Of a stretch of 64,000 nt of DNA, positions 9,118 to 17,992 are shown piece by piece. The notes under the pieces are model-generated. The model was given only the letters and a program-made list of their open reading frames with translations. It had not been told where the DNA came from and did not search any database. Every line of letters begins with the position of its first letter. The stretch's first letter is position 1. A program made the translations under genes and the position numbers. The stretch comes from Phytopseudomonas daroniae (lineage in GTDB: Bacteria > Pseudomonadota > Gammaproteobacteria > Pseudomonadales > Pseudomonadaceae): assembly GCF_004327285.1 (NCBI RefSeq), contig NZ_QJUI01000009.1, positions 62,001 through 126,000 on the forward strand, in the 5' to 3' direction.

Positions 9118-9144
9118 AGGCGCCAGCCGCCGCGGCTGGCGCCT
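9118..9144 (-). terminator. Intrinsic terminator between convergent oxidase operons
   Basis: Perfect 11-bp stem (AGGCGCCAGCC with its complement) and a 5-base loop. On the minus strand it lies six bases behind the stop codon of the FAD oxidase and is followed by five T residues; on the plus strand there is no T-tract, so it mainly ends the minus-strand operon. Confidence 0.8.
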
Positions 9145-9149
9145 GTCCT

Positions 9150-10445
9150 TCATACGCCGCCGTCGGTGATGCGGTACCAGGCGATCACGGCCGCGATATA
9201 CAGACGGCGCATGCCATAGAGCGGAAAGGCCTTGATGCTCGATGGCTGCACCGGCAGCGCCCGGGCATCGCCACTGACCAGATAGCTGGCCAGCGCCTGC
9301 CCCATGCGGGTCTGCAGGCCGACGCCGCGTCCCTGGCAACCGATATCGATCAGCAGGCCAGGGGCCGGCTCATGCAGGTGCGGCAGGTAGTCACGCGTGA
9401 CGGCGACGTGGCCGCACCAGCGGTAGTCGAACGGGATACCGGCGACCTGCGGGAACAGCTTGGCCACCGCCGCCTCGAGATGCGACCAGTGATCCTGGCG
9501 GGCAGGGTCGGGCTCCTGGAAGGTGCCACGGCCACCCATCAGCAGGCGCCCGGTATGGTCGAGCCGATAGTAGAGCAGCAGGTTGCGTGCATCGGAACTC
9601 ACATGGCCCTGCGGCAGTATGCTTTGCCGCAGGGCTTGCGGCAGCGGTTGCGTGGCGACCTGAAAGGAGTTGGCATCGATGATGGTCTTGCGCAGCGCTG
9701 GCCAGAGGTCATCGGTATAGCCATTGGTGCAGAGCAGCACCCGCTCGGCGCTGACCTCGCCACCCCCTGCCACCGCGGCCGTCCACTGCGCGCCATGGCG
9801 TTTCAGGCCGCTGACGCGCGACTGGGTGAACAGGCGCACGCCGGCGCCGATGGCCACCCGCGCCAGCTCGCGTGCATAGCTCAGCGGCTGGATGCCGCCG
9901 CCCCGTGGATCGACCCAGCCGCCCAGGTACTTGCTGGTGCCCAGCAGGCGTTCGGCCTGGCTTCGGTCGAGCAGTTCGGTCGCCACGCCCTGGGCTGCCC
10001 AGTCATCGGCACGGCGCTGCGCCAGCCGCATGGCCTGCGCATTGTGTGCGCCCTGGATCCAGCCCTGGCGCACGCGCGGCACGTCCAGCGCGTGCCTGTC
10101 GATCAGCGAGAACACCGCATCCGCCGTGCTGCCGGCGAAATCGAGCAACTTCTGCCCTGCTTTTTCGCCGAAGCGGCTCAGCAGTTCGCCGGGGTCGTAC
10201 TTCAGGCCCGGAATGACCTGGCCGCCATTGCGTCCGGAGCCACCGAAACCTACCTCCTGCGCTTCCAGCAGCACCACGTCGACCCCTTGCTCGGCCAGGT
10301 GCAACGCTGTGCTCAGGCCGCAGTAGCCCGCGCCGATGACGATCACATCGGCCTTCAGTGACTCGCTCAGCGGCCGGGTTCGTGGTGCGGCAACCGCAGT
10401 CGCGGCCCAGAGCGAATGCTGCAGTGGGTAATATTCTCGGGTCAT
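9150..10445 (-). CDS. PuuB-like FAD-dependent amine oxidoreductase (copy 2)
   Basis: DAO-family flavoprotein of 431 residues, a divergent paralogue of the gene at 7083-8366. It shares the SLWAAT start, VIVIGAGYCGLSTAL at about residues 35-49 for FAD binding, FGGSGRNGGQVIPGLKYD and a C-terminal GCQGRGVGLQTRMG. It is the last gene of an operon with the amino acid ABC importer: the ATPase ends only 10 bp upstream. The arrangement suggests that the imported compound is oxidised by this enzyme in the cytoplasm. Gamma-glutamylputrescine oxidase is the nearest named family; the actual amine substrate is open. A terminator lies just downstream. Confidence 0.9.
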   Translation of the reverse strand: MTREYYPLQHSLWAATAVAAPRTRPLSESLKADVIVIGAGYCGLSTALHLAEQGVDVVLLEAQEVGFGGSGRNGGQVIPGLKYDPGELLSRFGEKAGQKLLDFAGSTADAVFSLIDRHALDVPRVRQGWIQGAHNAQAMRLAQRRADDWAAQGVATELLDRSQAERLLGTSKYLGGWVDPRGGGIQPLSYARELARVAIGAGVRLFTQSRVSGLKRHGAQWTAAVAGGGEVSAERVLLCTNGYTDDLWPALRKTIIDANSFQVATQPLPQALRQSILPQGHVSSDARNLLLYYRLDHTGRLLMGGRGTFQEPDPARQDHWSHLEAAVAKLFPQVAGIPFDYRWCGHVAVTRDYLPHLHEPAPGLLIDIGCQGRGVGLQTRMGQALASYLVSGDARALPVQPSSIKAFPLYGMRRLYIAAVIAWYRITDGGV

Positions 10446-10455
10446 GGCCAGTGCC

Positions 10456-11187
10456 TCACAGCGGATTCAGGACGCGACGCAGAAAGTCCTGCGTACGCGG
10501 GCTCTGAGGGTTGTTCAGCACCTCGTTGGCGCTGCCTTGTTCGACGATGCGTCCACCGTCGATGAACAGGATGCGGTCGGCCACTTCACGGGCGAATTGC
10601 ATCTCGTGGGTCACCACGACCATGGTCATGCCTGACTCGGCGAGCTGGCGCATGACCTTGAGCACGTCGCCGACCAGTTCCGGGTCGAGCGCCGACGTCG
10701 GTTCGTCGAACAGGATCGCCTTCGGTCGCATGGCCAGCGCCCGGGCAATGGCCACGCGCTGTTGCTGGCCACCGGAAAGCTGGGCCGGATGGGCTTCGGC
10801 CTTTTCCGCGAGGCCGACACTGGCCAGCAGTTCGCGGGCATGGGCGATGGCCTGCCCGCGGTTCTCGCCTTTCACGTAGACCGGGCCTTCGATGACATTT
10901 TCCAGCACGCTGCGATGGGGAAACAGGTTGAAGCGCTGGAAGACCATGGCCACTTCGCTGCGGATCGCCTTGATGCTGCGCGAGCCACGCTCGACCCGCT
11001 GGCCGTCGATGGTGATGCTGCCGTCCTGGTAGCTTTCCAGGCCGTTGATGCAGCGCAGAATGGTGGACTTGCCCGAGCCGGACGGGCCAATGATGCACAC
11101 CACCTCGCCCTTGGCGACGCTGGCGTCCACCCCCTTGATGACGTCCAGGTTGCCGTAGGACTTTTTCAGCCCGCTGATCTCGATCAT
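10456..11187 (-). CDS. Polar amino acid ABC transporter ATP-binding protein
   Basis: GlnQ/HisP-type ATPase of 243 residues. Walker A is GPSGSGKST at about residues 33-41, the signature LSGGQQQR is central, Walker B is [13 protein letters not shown], and the switch His is in VVTHEM. It energises the importer formed with the permease (start codon overlapping that gene's stop by 4 bp) and the binding protein upstream. Substrate class is polar amino acids or related amines, by family and by the adjoining FAD oxidase. Confidence 0.95.
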   Translation of the reverse strand: MIEISGLKKSYGNLDVIKGVDASVAKGEVVCIIGPSGSGKSTILRCINGLESYQDGSITIDGQRVERGSRSIKAIRSEVAMVFQRFNLFPHRSVLENVIEGPVYVKGENRGQAIAHARELLASVGLAEKAEAHPAQLSGGQQQRVAIARALAMRPKAILFDEPTSALDPELVGDVLKVMRQLAESGMTMVVVTHEMQFAREVADRILFIDGGRIVEQGSANEVLNNPQSPRTQDFLRRVLNPL

Positions 11188-11834
11188 TTCTGCCCCCGTT
11201 TTTCAAAGTGGCGCACCAGCAGGATCAAGGGTACGCACATGATCAGGTAGAGCAGCGCGACCAGGGTGAACACCGTGGCGTTCTGGAAGGTGGATGTGGC
11301 GATCAGCTTGCCCTGCAGGGCGAGTTCGGCAACGGTGATGGTGGACGCCTGCGAAGAGTCCTTGAGCATCATGATCATGGTGTTTCCATAGGGCGGTAGC
11401 ACGATGCGAAAGGCCTGCGGCAGCACCACTCGACGCATCATCAGCCACCAGCTCATGCCCATCGACTCGGCGGCTTCCAGCTGGCCCCGGTCGATGGCCT
11501 CGATGCCGGCGCGAAAGTTCTCCGCCTGGTAGGCCGAATAGGCGATGCCAAGGCCGATGATGCCGGCCTGCAGGGCGCTCAGCGACAGGCCGAAATCCGG
11601 CATCACGAAGTAGATGTAGAACAGCAGCACGATGATCGGGATGCCGCGCAGCAGGTTGATTATCGAGCTGCTGAGCCAGGCGAGAACGGCGACTCCCGAG
11701 ACCCGCATGGTCGCCCAGACCAGGCCGAGCAACGTGGATAGCAGCAACGAGCCTATGGTCACCTGAATGGTCAGCCAGGCACCTTGCAGGAGAATCGGCA
11801 GGTATTCGGCAGAGCGTTGCAGAAATTCGGACAT
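11184..11834 (-). CDS. Polar amino acid ABC transporter permease
   Basis: HisM/GlnP-family inner-membrane permease of 216 residues with about five membrane segments and the EAA-loop region around [13 protein letters not shown] that docks to the ATPase. A single permease gene in the operon implies a homodimeric channel. Its ATG is 90 bp behind the binding-protein stop with a strong hairpin in between; its TGA overlaps the ATPase ATG. Confidence 0.93.
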   Translation of the reverse strand: MSEFLQRSAEYLPILLQGAWLTIQVTIGSLLLSTLLGLVWATMRVSGVAVLAWLSSSIINLLRGIPIIVLLFYIYFVMPDFGLSLSALQAGIIGLGIAYSAYQAENFRAGIEAIDRGQLEAAESMGMSWWLMMRRVVLPQAFRIVLPPYGNTMIMMLKDSSQASTITVAELALQGKLIATSTFQNATVFTLVALLYLIMCVPLILLVRHFEKRGQK

Positions 11835-11853
11835 GAATAGACTCTCGGGTCGG

Positions 11854-11879
11854 CACGGCGGCGGTTGGCCGCCGCCGTG
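11854..11879 (-). promoter_or_regulatory. Intercistronic hairpin between binding protein and permease
   Basis: Perfect 11-bp GC stem (CACGGCGGCGG and complement) with a TTGG tetraloop and no T-tract. In binding-protein/permease operons such hairpins stabilise the upstream message or attenuate transcription so that the binding protein is made in excess. That role is inferred here from position. Confidence 0.6.
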
Positions 11880-11924
11880 GAGTACACGGACGATGGGCGA
11901 TCGGGCGAGGCGCTCGATTCAGGC

Positions 11925-12671
11925 TCACAAGCCCCATTTGCCGATGATGGCGTCGATGCTGCCATCGGCCTGCAGCTTTTCCAGGGCGGTGTTGATCCTG
12001 GCCATCAGTTGCGGGTCGTCCTTGCGCGCGGCGATGCCGATGCTGTTGACCATGGTCGGTTCGTAGCTGGTGACCAGGCGCAGATTGGGGAAGTTGTCTT
12101 GGGCAATGGCATAGGCGGCGATCGGGTAGTCCAGCACGGCCACGTCGATGCGCCCGGCATTGGCATCGCGCAGCATGTCGGCGGTGGTGTCGTACAGCTT
12201 CACATCGCTGAACAGGCCGCTGCTCTGCAGCGGCGTGACGAATGCCGTGCCGACCTGGACGCCGACGCGCTTGCCCTTCAACTGGGCCAGCTCGGTGTAC
12301 TCGGTGGTGTCCTTGCTCGGCACCACCACGCCTTCGCCATAGCTGTAGACCGGAATGGAGAAGTCGACCACCTGCTTGCGTTCGTCGGTGATGAACATGG
12401 CGGCCGAGATCAGGTCGACTCGCCTGGAGGTCAGCGAGCCGATCAGCGCGGAGAACTGCATGGGTTCGATCTGCACGTCGAATCCCGCTTGCTCGCCGAC
12501 GGCGCTGACGATGTCGACCATCACGCCTTGGATGCTGTTGCTCTTGGTGTCGAGGAAGGTGAACGGGCTGCCGGTTGGCGTCGAGGCGACCTTCAGCGTT
12601 TCGGCCTGGCTGAAGCCACTCGCCAGTGTCAGCGTCGAGAACAGGGTGGCGATCATCAAACGATTTTTCAT
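11925..12671 (-). CDS. Polar amino acid ABC transporter substrate-binding protein
   Basis: Family 3 extracellular solute-binding protein of 248 residues. A Sec signal peptide covers about residues 1-23 with cleavage after SQA. The mature protein begins ETLKVAST and shows the two-lobe pattern with FLDTKSNSIQGVMVDI and the LKGKRVGVQVGTAF hinge block. It captures a polar amino acid or related amine in the periplasm for the permease and ATPase downstream. The regulator gene 33 bp upstream on the same strand is of the XRE-cupin type usually tied to polyamine or amino acid catabolism. Confidence 0.93.
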   Translation of the reverse strand: MKNRLMIATLFSTLTLASGFSQAETLKVASTPTGSPFTFLDTKSNSIQGVMVDIVSAVGEQAGFDVQIEPMQFSALIGSLTSRRVDLISAAMFITDERKQVVDFSIPVYSYGEGVVVPSKDTTEYTELAQLKGKRVGVQVGTAFVTPLQSSGLFSDVKLYDTTADMLRDANAGRIDVAVLDYPIAAYAIAQDNFPNLRLVTSYEPTMVNSIGIAARKDDPQLMARINTALEKLQADGSIDAIIGKWGL

Positions 12672-12704
12672 GCGGCGTTACCTCATGTGAAGGACGGTAG
12701 CGGT

Positions 12705-13346
12705 TCAGGAAGTCTTGCGGGCAATGGCCCAGATGACCGTTGTGACGCTCTGGCCGGGATTGCGCCAGCGGCGCGGGGTGGCGCCGTCGTAGCAGAAGCT
12801 GTCGCCCGTCTGCAGGCACAGCAGGCGATCCTCGATCACCAGTTCCAGCTGGCCCTCGACGATGTAGCCGACCTGCTCGCTCTGCTGGGTGGTGAACAGG
12901 CCGTCGCCGGTCGAGCCTTGCGGCTCGATCACCACCCGGTACAGTTCAACGGCCCCCGGCGACCCCGGAGGCGTGAGGTTTTCCTTGTGGATGCGCTTTT
13001 TCTGCACATCGATCAGCGGGTGCTGGCCGGCCCGAACCACAGTGTTGCCGGCACCGCTGTCGTGGTGCTGGGTGTTGCGGATGAGCTGCTCCAAGGGTAG
13101 ATCCAGCTCCTCTGACAGTGCGCTGAGCGTACGCAGGGACAACGAGCGCAAGCCGCGTTCGGCCTGGCTCAACAGGCTGACCGAGATGCCCGTGGCGTCG
13201 GCGACCGCTTTCAGGGACTTGCCCGATTGCCTGCGGCGATGACGAAGCTGCTCGCCGAGCCAGATATCGATGAAGGTATTGATACGCTGCGGTACCGGGG
13301 CCTGTGGCTCGTGATCGCAGCCGGCGTCATCTGCTTCGTGTTTCAT
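12705..13346 (-). CDS. XRE-family regulator with cupin domain (PuuR-like)
   Basis: Transcription factor of 213 residues: an N-terminal HTH_3 domain (about residues 30-90; SLKAVADATGISVSLLSQAERG) and a C-terminal cupin sensor (about 125-205; QVGYIVEGQLELVIED and GDSFCYDGATPRRWRN). The architecture is that of PuuR and related repressors of amine catabolism. It is placed directly upstream of the ABC importer/FAD oxidase operon on the same strand, so it probably controls that operon and itself. Effector unknown; the substrate or product of the adjacent oxidase is the natural candidate. Confidence 0.9.
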   Translation of the reverse strand: MKHEADDAGCDHEPQAPVPQRINTFIDIWLGEQLRHRRRQSGKSLKAVADATGISVSLLSQAERGLRSLSLRTLSALSEELDLPLEQLIRNTQHHDSGAGNTVVRAGQHPLIDVQKKRIHKENLTPPGSPGAVELYRVVIEPQGSTGDGLFTTQQSEQVGYIVEGQLELVIEDRLLCLQTGDSFCYDGATPRRWRNPGQSVTTVIWAIARKTS

Positions 13347-13619
13347 GCGTACTCTGTGAATTTTTCAAAACTGTGTAATTTTCACAAAGCAAGTCTCGCG
13401 CCATGTACTTGGGAGCGCTGAAAAACGGGCTGTCCTGGCGGTCGGTCGCTGGAGCACGCCAGCTGCGCGCACGATGCTGGAGCGCGTCTGCTCGATATGG
13501 GGCAAGCGTAATGGGGGATGGCAGCCATAAGGCGGGAGCGGACGGCCGATAAAAGCGCTAGAGGCTGGAGGCTGAACGACAAGCAACCCCCATGGGCTCT
13601 TTCGTCCAGCTTTCCAGCC

Positions 13620-13670
13620 CGTAGGATGGGTGAAACCCATCAATTGCCGATGGGTTGCACCCATCCTACG
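13620..13670. repeat. 51-bp hairpin repeat, copy 1
   Basis: Near-perfect inverted repeat with 22-base arms beginning CGTAGGATGGGTG and a 7-base centre AATTGCC. One arm position is mismatched. It is the reverse-orientation counterpart of the perfect copy at 38752-38802. Confidence 0.85.
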
Positions 13671-13762
13671 ACCTTTGAACGACCACTCAGCCCGTTCGCT
13701 CGGTTGGATCTGTGATGTGGCGTTTGGGTCGCGTAGTGCGCGTGCAGGGCGTCAGGAGGGGC

Positions 13763-13851
13763 GTAGGGTGGATGACGCTTTTTTCATCCACCATTGCGAT
13801 CGCGGAGCGGTGGACGGATCGGGCCGCGTAGGCAAGCGTCGTCCACCCTAT
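13763..13851. repeat. GTAGGGTGGA...TCCACCCTA(C/T) palindromic repeat, copy A
   Basis: Eighty-nine bases bounded by inverted ends GTAGGGTGGA and TCCACCCTAT, with internal GGATCGGGCCGCGTAGG. The same family recurs at 38614-38717, 47500-47603 and 50856-50946, and as fragments at 31323 and 35995. Confidence 0.8.
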
Positions 13852-13936
13852 GATGGGTCGCTTGCGCCTTTGAGCAACCACTCAGCCCGTTCGCCCGCGA
13901 TGTGGCGTTCAGGTCGCGCACCGCGCGTGCAGAGCA

Positions 13937-14428
13937 TCAGACAGCGCGAACCAGGCTGCGCAGTGGCACGGTACTCTTGACCACCGGCGACTTGATGACG
14001 ATGTAGCTGAAGTACTTTTCGATGCCGATGTTCCTGTCGAGGATCGACTCCATCAGTTCCTGGTAGTGTTGGATGCTGCTGCACAGGAAGCGCACCAGAT
14101 AGTCGTAGCCACCACTGATCAGATGGCATTCGAGCACCTCGTCGATACCACGAATGCTCGACTCGAATTTCACGAAGTCGGCGCGCTTGTGATCCGAGAG
14201 AGTCATCTCGGTGAATACGGTGACCGAATTGGCGAACTTGGCCAGGTTGACATGCGCTTCATAACCGCTGATGTAGCCCGCCGCCTCCAGGCGTTTGACG
14301 CGCTGCAGGCAAGGGCTGGGTGACAATCCCACCGCCTCGGCAAGGCTGACGTTGGTCATGCGACCGTCTTTCTGCAGTTGGACCAGGATGTTGATATCGA
14401 TACGGTCGAGCTTGGTTGCAGCGTCCAT
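13937..14428 (-). CDS. Lrp/AsnC-family transcriptional regulator
   Basis: Feast/famine regulator of 163 residues. The N-terminal HTH (about residues 6-60) has the family start LDRIDINILVQLQKDGRMTN (given at its first 20 residues) and LSPSPCLQRVKRLEAAGYI; the C-terminal RAM ligand-binding domain covers about 70-150. It is the last of a minus-strand series after gabT and the HAD-like gene, 35 bp behind the latter, so it likely senses an amino acid tied to the GABA/omega-amino acid module and controls its operon. This role is inferred. Confidence 0.93.
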   Translation of the reverse strand: MDAATKLDRIDINILVQLQKDGRMTNVSLAEAVGLSPSPCLQRVKRLEAAGYISGYEAHVNLAKFANSVTVFTEMTLSDHKRADFVKFESSIRGIDEVLECHLISGGYDYLVRFLCSSIQHYQELMESILDRNIGIEKYFSYIVIKSPVVKSTVPLRSLVRAV

Positions 14429-14463
14429 GGTTCAATCCTCGCAATGTCGAAACGGATCCGTTG

Positions 14464-15150
14464 TCAGGTGAGCAGTGCCTTCTGATGGGCATGAGCCAGG
14501 TCGGCGAGGCTGGCATATTCACAGCGCTTGCCATCCATGGCCTGAGGCGAATGGTTCCATGGCTGGTTATGGCCGCGGCGCAGTGTGCAGACCGGAAAGT
14601 CCACCCGGTCGATCCACGGGTCGTCGCTTTCCGTACTGCGCACCGGTAACAGCTCTGAGCGCTCCAGGCCCAAGCGACGCAATTGGTGTTCCAGGCCTGC
14701 GTGCCAGTCGTCATGGTCGGGCTCGATGATTGCGTCGAACTCGATGGGCAAGCGTTTGGCCAGCGCCTGTGGATCGATGCCGTAGGGCGGGGCGATCAGT
14801 AGCAAACGGTAAAATTTGCTCAGGTACTGAAGGGCACCTGGAGCGTCTTCGAATATGGGCCATTGGGAGGAAGAGCTACTGAATGCCACACTTTCATCCC
14901 AGCCGGGAATAATCTGCAAATGTTGCGCCAGACGCTGGTAAAGCTGTCCGTGAAAAGCCGTCGCGCTGAGCGCTGTCGTGCTGCTGGCCAGTGCCTGGGC
15001 GACGTCCCGGTAACCACTCAGCAACTGGGCATCGCTGGTGGCGATAGCCGCTTGCACCGCCAGCGGTCGGAGACCCTCGAGAATGCCCCGTTCGCGGTCA
15101 ACCAGGGTGCCGAAGGATAGCCCCAGCGCTTTGTATTGGGTGACTCTCAT
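14464..15150 (-). CDS. HAD-like protein lacking the catalytic residues
   Basis: Protein of 228 residues clearly homologous at its N-terminus to the HAD gene at 6332 (QYKALGLSFGTLVDRERGIL against QFKALTFDVVGTLIDFEAGI). The nucleophile Asp of motif I is replaced by Ser with one residue deleted; motif II AMTN has become LIAPP; motif III KPDP has become EPDHD without Lys; motif IV acidic residues are not recognisable. It is therefore unlikely to be a hydrolase and may be a pseudoenzyme with a binding or regulatory role. The frame is intact over the normal length, which argues against simple decay. It sits between gabT and an Lrp regulator, 95 bp behind gabT. Confidence 0.8.
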   Translation of the reverse strand: MRVTQYKALGLSFGTLVDRERGILEGLRPLAVQAAIATSDAQLLSGYRDVAQALASSTTALSATAFHGQLYQRLAQHLQIIPGWDESVAFSSSSSQWPIFEDAPGALQYLSKFYRLLLIAPPYGIDPQALAKRLPIEFDAIIEPDHDDWHAGLEHQLRRLGLERSELLPVRSTESDDPWIDRVDFPVCTLRRGHNQPWNHSPQAMDGKRCEYASLADLAHAHQKALLT

Positions 15151-15245
15151 GACGTGCTCCTGAGTAATGCCATGCCACTTCCATCTTGATCGGGGCTGAC
15201 CCTACGCTGCCAGGCAAGTCGGGCCAAGTGTTCCCCCTGTTGTAC

Positions 15246-16535
15246 TCAGCAGGCTGCTGCCAACGCTTTGTCGAGCATCTGCAGGGCTTCAGCCAGTTGC
15301 TCTCGAGTGGTCACCAGTGGTGCCAGGAAGCGCACCACGTTGCGGTGCACGCCGCATTTGATGACCAGCAGGCCGGCATTGCGCGCTTCGTCGATGACTT
15401 TCTGGGCGAGCACCGCATCGGGGCTTTGTCGAGCATCGTCGGCAACCATTTCAATGGCCTGCATGAAGCCCAGGCCACGCACTTCACCAATGCGTGGGTA
15501 GCGCTTCTGCAAGGCCAGTAAGCCTTCCCTGAGTTGCGCCGCCAGTGTCTCGCCCTGTTGCAGCAGATCCTGCTCTTCGAACAGGTCGAGTACCGCCAGA
15601 GCCGCCGCACAAGCCACTGCATTACCGCCGTAAGTACCCCCGAGGCCGCCCGGTGTCGGGGCGTCCATGATTTCGGCACGACCGACCACGCCGGACAGCG
15701 GCATGCCGCCGGCCAGGCTCTTGGCCACGGTGACCAGATCCGGCTGGATACCGGCGTGCTGAAAGCCGAACATGTTGCCGGTACGGCCGAAGCCAGCCTG
15801 GATTTCGTCGAGGATCAGCACGATGCCGTACTCGGTGCAGCGGGCGCGCAGGGCTTGCAGAAACTCCTTGGGCGCTGCCAGGAAGCCGCCGTCGCCCTGC
15901 ACCGGCTCGATGATGATGGCCGCGACGCGATCCGGGGCTACGTCGGTGGCGAATAGTTCGTCGAGTTCGGCCAGGGCATCCTCACTGCTGATACCGCGAT
16001 AGGCGTTCGGATAGGTGGCGTGGTAAATCTCGGCGGGGAAGGGGCCGAAGTTCTGCTTGTATGGCTGGCTCATGCCGGTCAGGGTCACGCCCAGCAGGGT
16101 TCGGCCATGGAAGCCGCCGCGGAAGGAAATCACCGCGCTGCGGTTGGTGTAGCCACGGGCGATCTTGACGGCGTTTTCCACGGCCTCGGCGCCGGAGGTG
16201 AACAGCACGCTTTTGTAGTGTTCGGCGCCGCCGACCAGCTTGTTCAGACGAGCTGCAAGTTCGATGTAGTTTTCGTACGCCACGACCTGAAAGCTGGCGT
16301 GGGAAATCTCGCCAGCCTGGCGACGTACCGCTTCGATGATTTTCGGATGGCTATGGCCGGTGTTCAGTACGCCGATACCGCCTACGAAATCCAGGTATCG
16401 CTTGCCGTCGACATCCCACAGTTCGGCGCCCAGGGCGCGCGCCGCGACGACCGGGTGAGCGGTGGCGATGCCGCGTGGCACATGTTGTTCGCGCAGGGCC
16501 AGCAGGCGTTGGTTTTCAGTCAGTGCAGAATTCAT
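15246..16535 (-). CDS. gabT: 4-aminobutyrate (GABA) aminotransferase
   Basis: Class III PLP-dependent aminotransferase of 429 residues from MNSALTENQR, with GGAGA seven bases upstream deciding this start. It transfers the amino group of GABA (and often 5-aminovalerate) to 2-oxoglutarate, giving succinate semialdehyde and glutamate. Motifs: FVGGIGVLNTGHSHP, TSGAEAVENAVKIAR for cofactor phosphate binding, FRGGFHGRT, LILDEIQAGFGRTG with the PLP-nitrogen Asp, and the Schiff-base Lys in TVAKSLAGGMPL at about residue 272. gabD lies nearby on the same strand with transporter genes in between, so uptake and breakdown of GABA-like compounds are linked here. Confidence 0.93.
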   Translation of the reverse strand: MNSALTENQRLLALREQHVPRGIATAHPVVAARALGAELWDVDGKRYLDFVGGIGVLNTGHSHPKIIEAVRRQAGEISHASFQVVAYENYIELAARLNKLVGGAEHYKSVLFTSGAEAVENAVKIARGYTNRSAVISFRGGFHGRTLLGVTLTGMSQPYKQNFGPFPAEIYHATYPNAYRGISSEDALAELDELFATDVAPDRVAAIIIEPVQGDGGFLAAPKEFLQALRARCTEYGIVLILDEIQAGFGRTGNMFGFQHAGIQPDLVTVAKSLAGGMPLSGVVGRAEIMDAPTPGGLGGTYGGNAVACAAALAVLDLFEEQDLLQQGETLAAQLREGLLALQKRYPRIGEVRGLGFMQAIEMVADDARQSPDAVLAQKVIDEARNAGLLVIKCGVHRNVVRFLAPLVTTREQLAEALQMLDKALAAAC

Positions 16536-16706
16536 CTCGATCTCCATGAGCGTCAGGGGTGTCGGGTGACGTGATCAGGATAAGGATTGCCCGGAACCAC
16601 AAGCGCTGAAGTTCGGCTGGGGAGTGGGGGGATCGGTTGTTTTGCAGCGCCGTTGCGGAATATTTCGCTGCAGGGGCCTGGGTTTGCCGGAGGGCTGGAG
16701 GGTGAG

Positions 16707-16749
16707 CTTGTCGACGGTCGCGGATCGTCCGCTCGCTACCGTCGACAAG
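16707..16749. repeat. Inverted repeat downstream of the PotA-like gene
   Basis: Perfect 12-bp arms CTTGTCGACGGT / ACCGTCGACAAG around a 19-base centre, 19 bp behind the stop codon of the PotA-like gene. There is no T-tract, so it is not a classical terminator; it could be an mRNA 3' stabiliser or a protein-binding site upstream of gabT. Confidence 0.55.
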
Positions 16750-16767
16750 TCGGCTGTGGAGCCCGAG

Positions 16768-17856
16768 TCATGTACCGGCGCGCGGTACGACGATGGTGTC
16801 TTCCGGGTGCAGGCGCATCCGCATGGGCGAGCCAATCGGTGGCAGGCTGAGGTTGCCTTCATGATGGCTCGCCTGACGCAGGCTGACGGTCGGGCCGTCT
16901 TCCAGGTCGACGAATACCTTGAGGCTTTCGCCCTGGAACACGATGTCGGAAACCCGGCCCCGTAGGCGATTCCACTCCGCACCGGCGCTGTCGTTGTCCA
17001 GTAGCAGCTTTTCCGATTGCAGGGCCAGAAACACGTCGCCGGATGCCGGAACCGGTCGGCTGGTGCGTAGCGGCGTGCTGCCAAGGATCAGGCCATTGCT
17101 GGCATCGCGCTGCAGCGGAACCAGCGTGCTTTCGCCGATGAAACTGGCGACGAAGTCATTGGCAGGATGGTCATGCAGACGACGCGGCGTATCGACCTGC
17201 ACCAGCTCTCCGCCACGCATGATGGCGATGCGGTCGCTCATGGTCAGCGCTTCACGCTGATCGTGGGTCACGTAGATCATGGTGGCACCCAGGCGCTTGT
17301 GCAGAGCACGCAGTTCGATCTGCATGATCTCGCGCAACTGTTTGTCGAGTGCCGACAGTGGTTCGTCCATGAGAATCAGCTTGGGCTCGAAGACGATGGC
17401 GCGGGCCAGGGCCACTCGCTGGCGCTGCCCGCCGGACAGGGCCGCGATGTTGCGGTCTTCATAGCCGCTCAGTTCTACAGTGGCCAGCGCGTTCTTGACC
17501 CGCTCGCGGCTCTTGCTGGCACTTTCGCCCCGGGCGCGCAGCGGGAACGCCACGTTCTCGCCAACGGTCATGTGCGGAAACAGCGCATAGTTCTGGAACA
17601 CCACGCCGATTTCTCGCTTGTGCGGCGGCATCAGGGTGACATCGCGATCGCCGAAGAAAATGCTCCCGGAGCTGACCCGGATGAAGCCGCCGAGAATGCT
17701 CAGCAGTGTGGTCTTGCCGGAGCCGGACGGGCCCAGCAGCGACATGAACTCGCCGGCTTCGACCTTCAGGTCGACATTGTGCAGGGCCTTGAGATTGCCG
17801 TATTGCTTGCATACCTGGTTAACGCTGACCGATTCGAAACCTTCAGTGAAATTCAT
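16768..17856 (-). CDS. PotA-like ABC transporter ATP-binding protein
   Basis: ATPase of 362 residues of the polyamine/omega-amino acid transporter type: an ABC domain (about 10-245) with Walker A GPSGSGKTT, signature LSGGQRQR, Walker B LILMDEPLSALDKQ and switch VTHDQREA, followed by a C-terminal TOBE_2 domain (about 280-360). It powers the importer whose permeases and binding protein are encoded at 19690-22474; gabD is placed between. Given the flanking gabT and gabD, GABA or 5-aminovalerate is the most likely substrate, as for the Agt system of P. aeruginosa, but polyamines are not excluded. Confidence 0.92.
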   Translation of the reverse strand: MNFTEGFESVSVNQVCKQYGNLKALHNVDLKVEAGEFMSLLGPSGSGKTTLLSILGGFIRVSSGSIFFGDRDVTLMPPHKREIGVVFQNYALFPHMTVGENVAFPLRARGESASKSRERVKNALATVELSGYEDRNIAALSGGQRQRVALARAIVFEPKLILMDEPLSALDKQLREIMQIELRALHKRLGATMIYVTHDQREALTMSDRIAIMRGGELVQVDTPRRLHDHPANDFVASFIGESTLVPLQRDASNGLILGSTPLRTSRPVPASGDVFLALQSEKLLLDNDSAGAEWNRLRGRVSDIVFQGESLKVFVDLEDGPTVSLRQASHHEGNLSLPPIGSPMRMRLHPEDTIVVPRAGT

Positions 17857-17992
17857 GGAGTGCCCTCTGCGCAGAACGGGGTTGCCCGAGCTATCTGCAT
17901 GTCATCTGAACACAGGCACGGGCCCGGTTCGTGCCGTTTTGAGCCGCCGGAAAACAGGATCTGCTGCCCGGCGGCGTCTGCAAGCGGAACGC

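Larger units (their letters stand above)
13347..13936. other. Gene-free 590-bp spacer with interspersed repeats
   Basis: No supportable gene. It holds a 51-bp hairpin repeat (13620-13670), a palindromic GTAGGGTGGA-type repeat (13763-13851) and fragments of other Pseudomonas-type repeats (GGCTGGAGGCTGAACGAC near 13565). It separates two minus-strand operons. Confidence 0.7.

Noticed and set aside
11203..12819. 538-codon minus-strand frame across the ABC binding protein and permease
   Set aside because: Out of frame with both real genes and crossing their boundary; product is Arg/His/Pro-rich shadow sequence.
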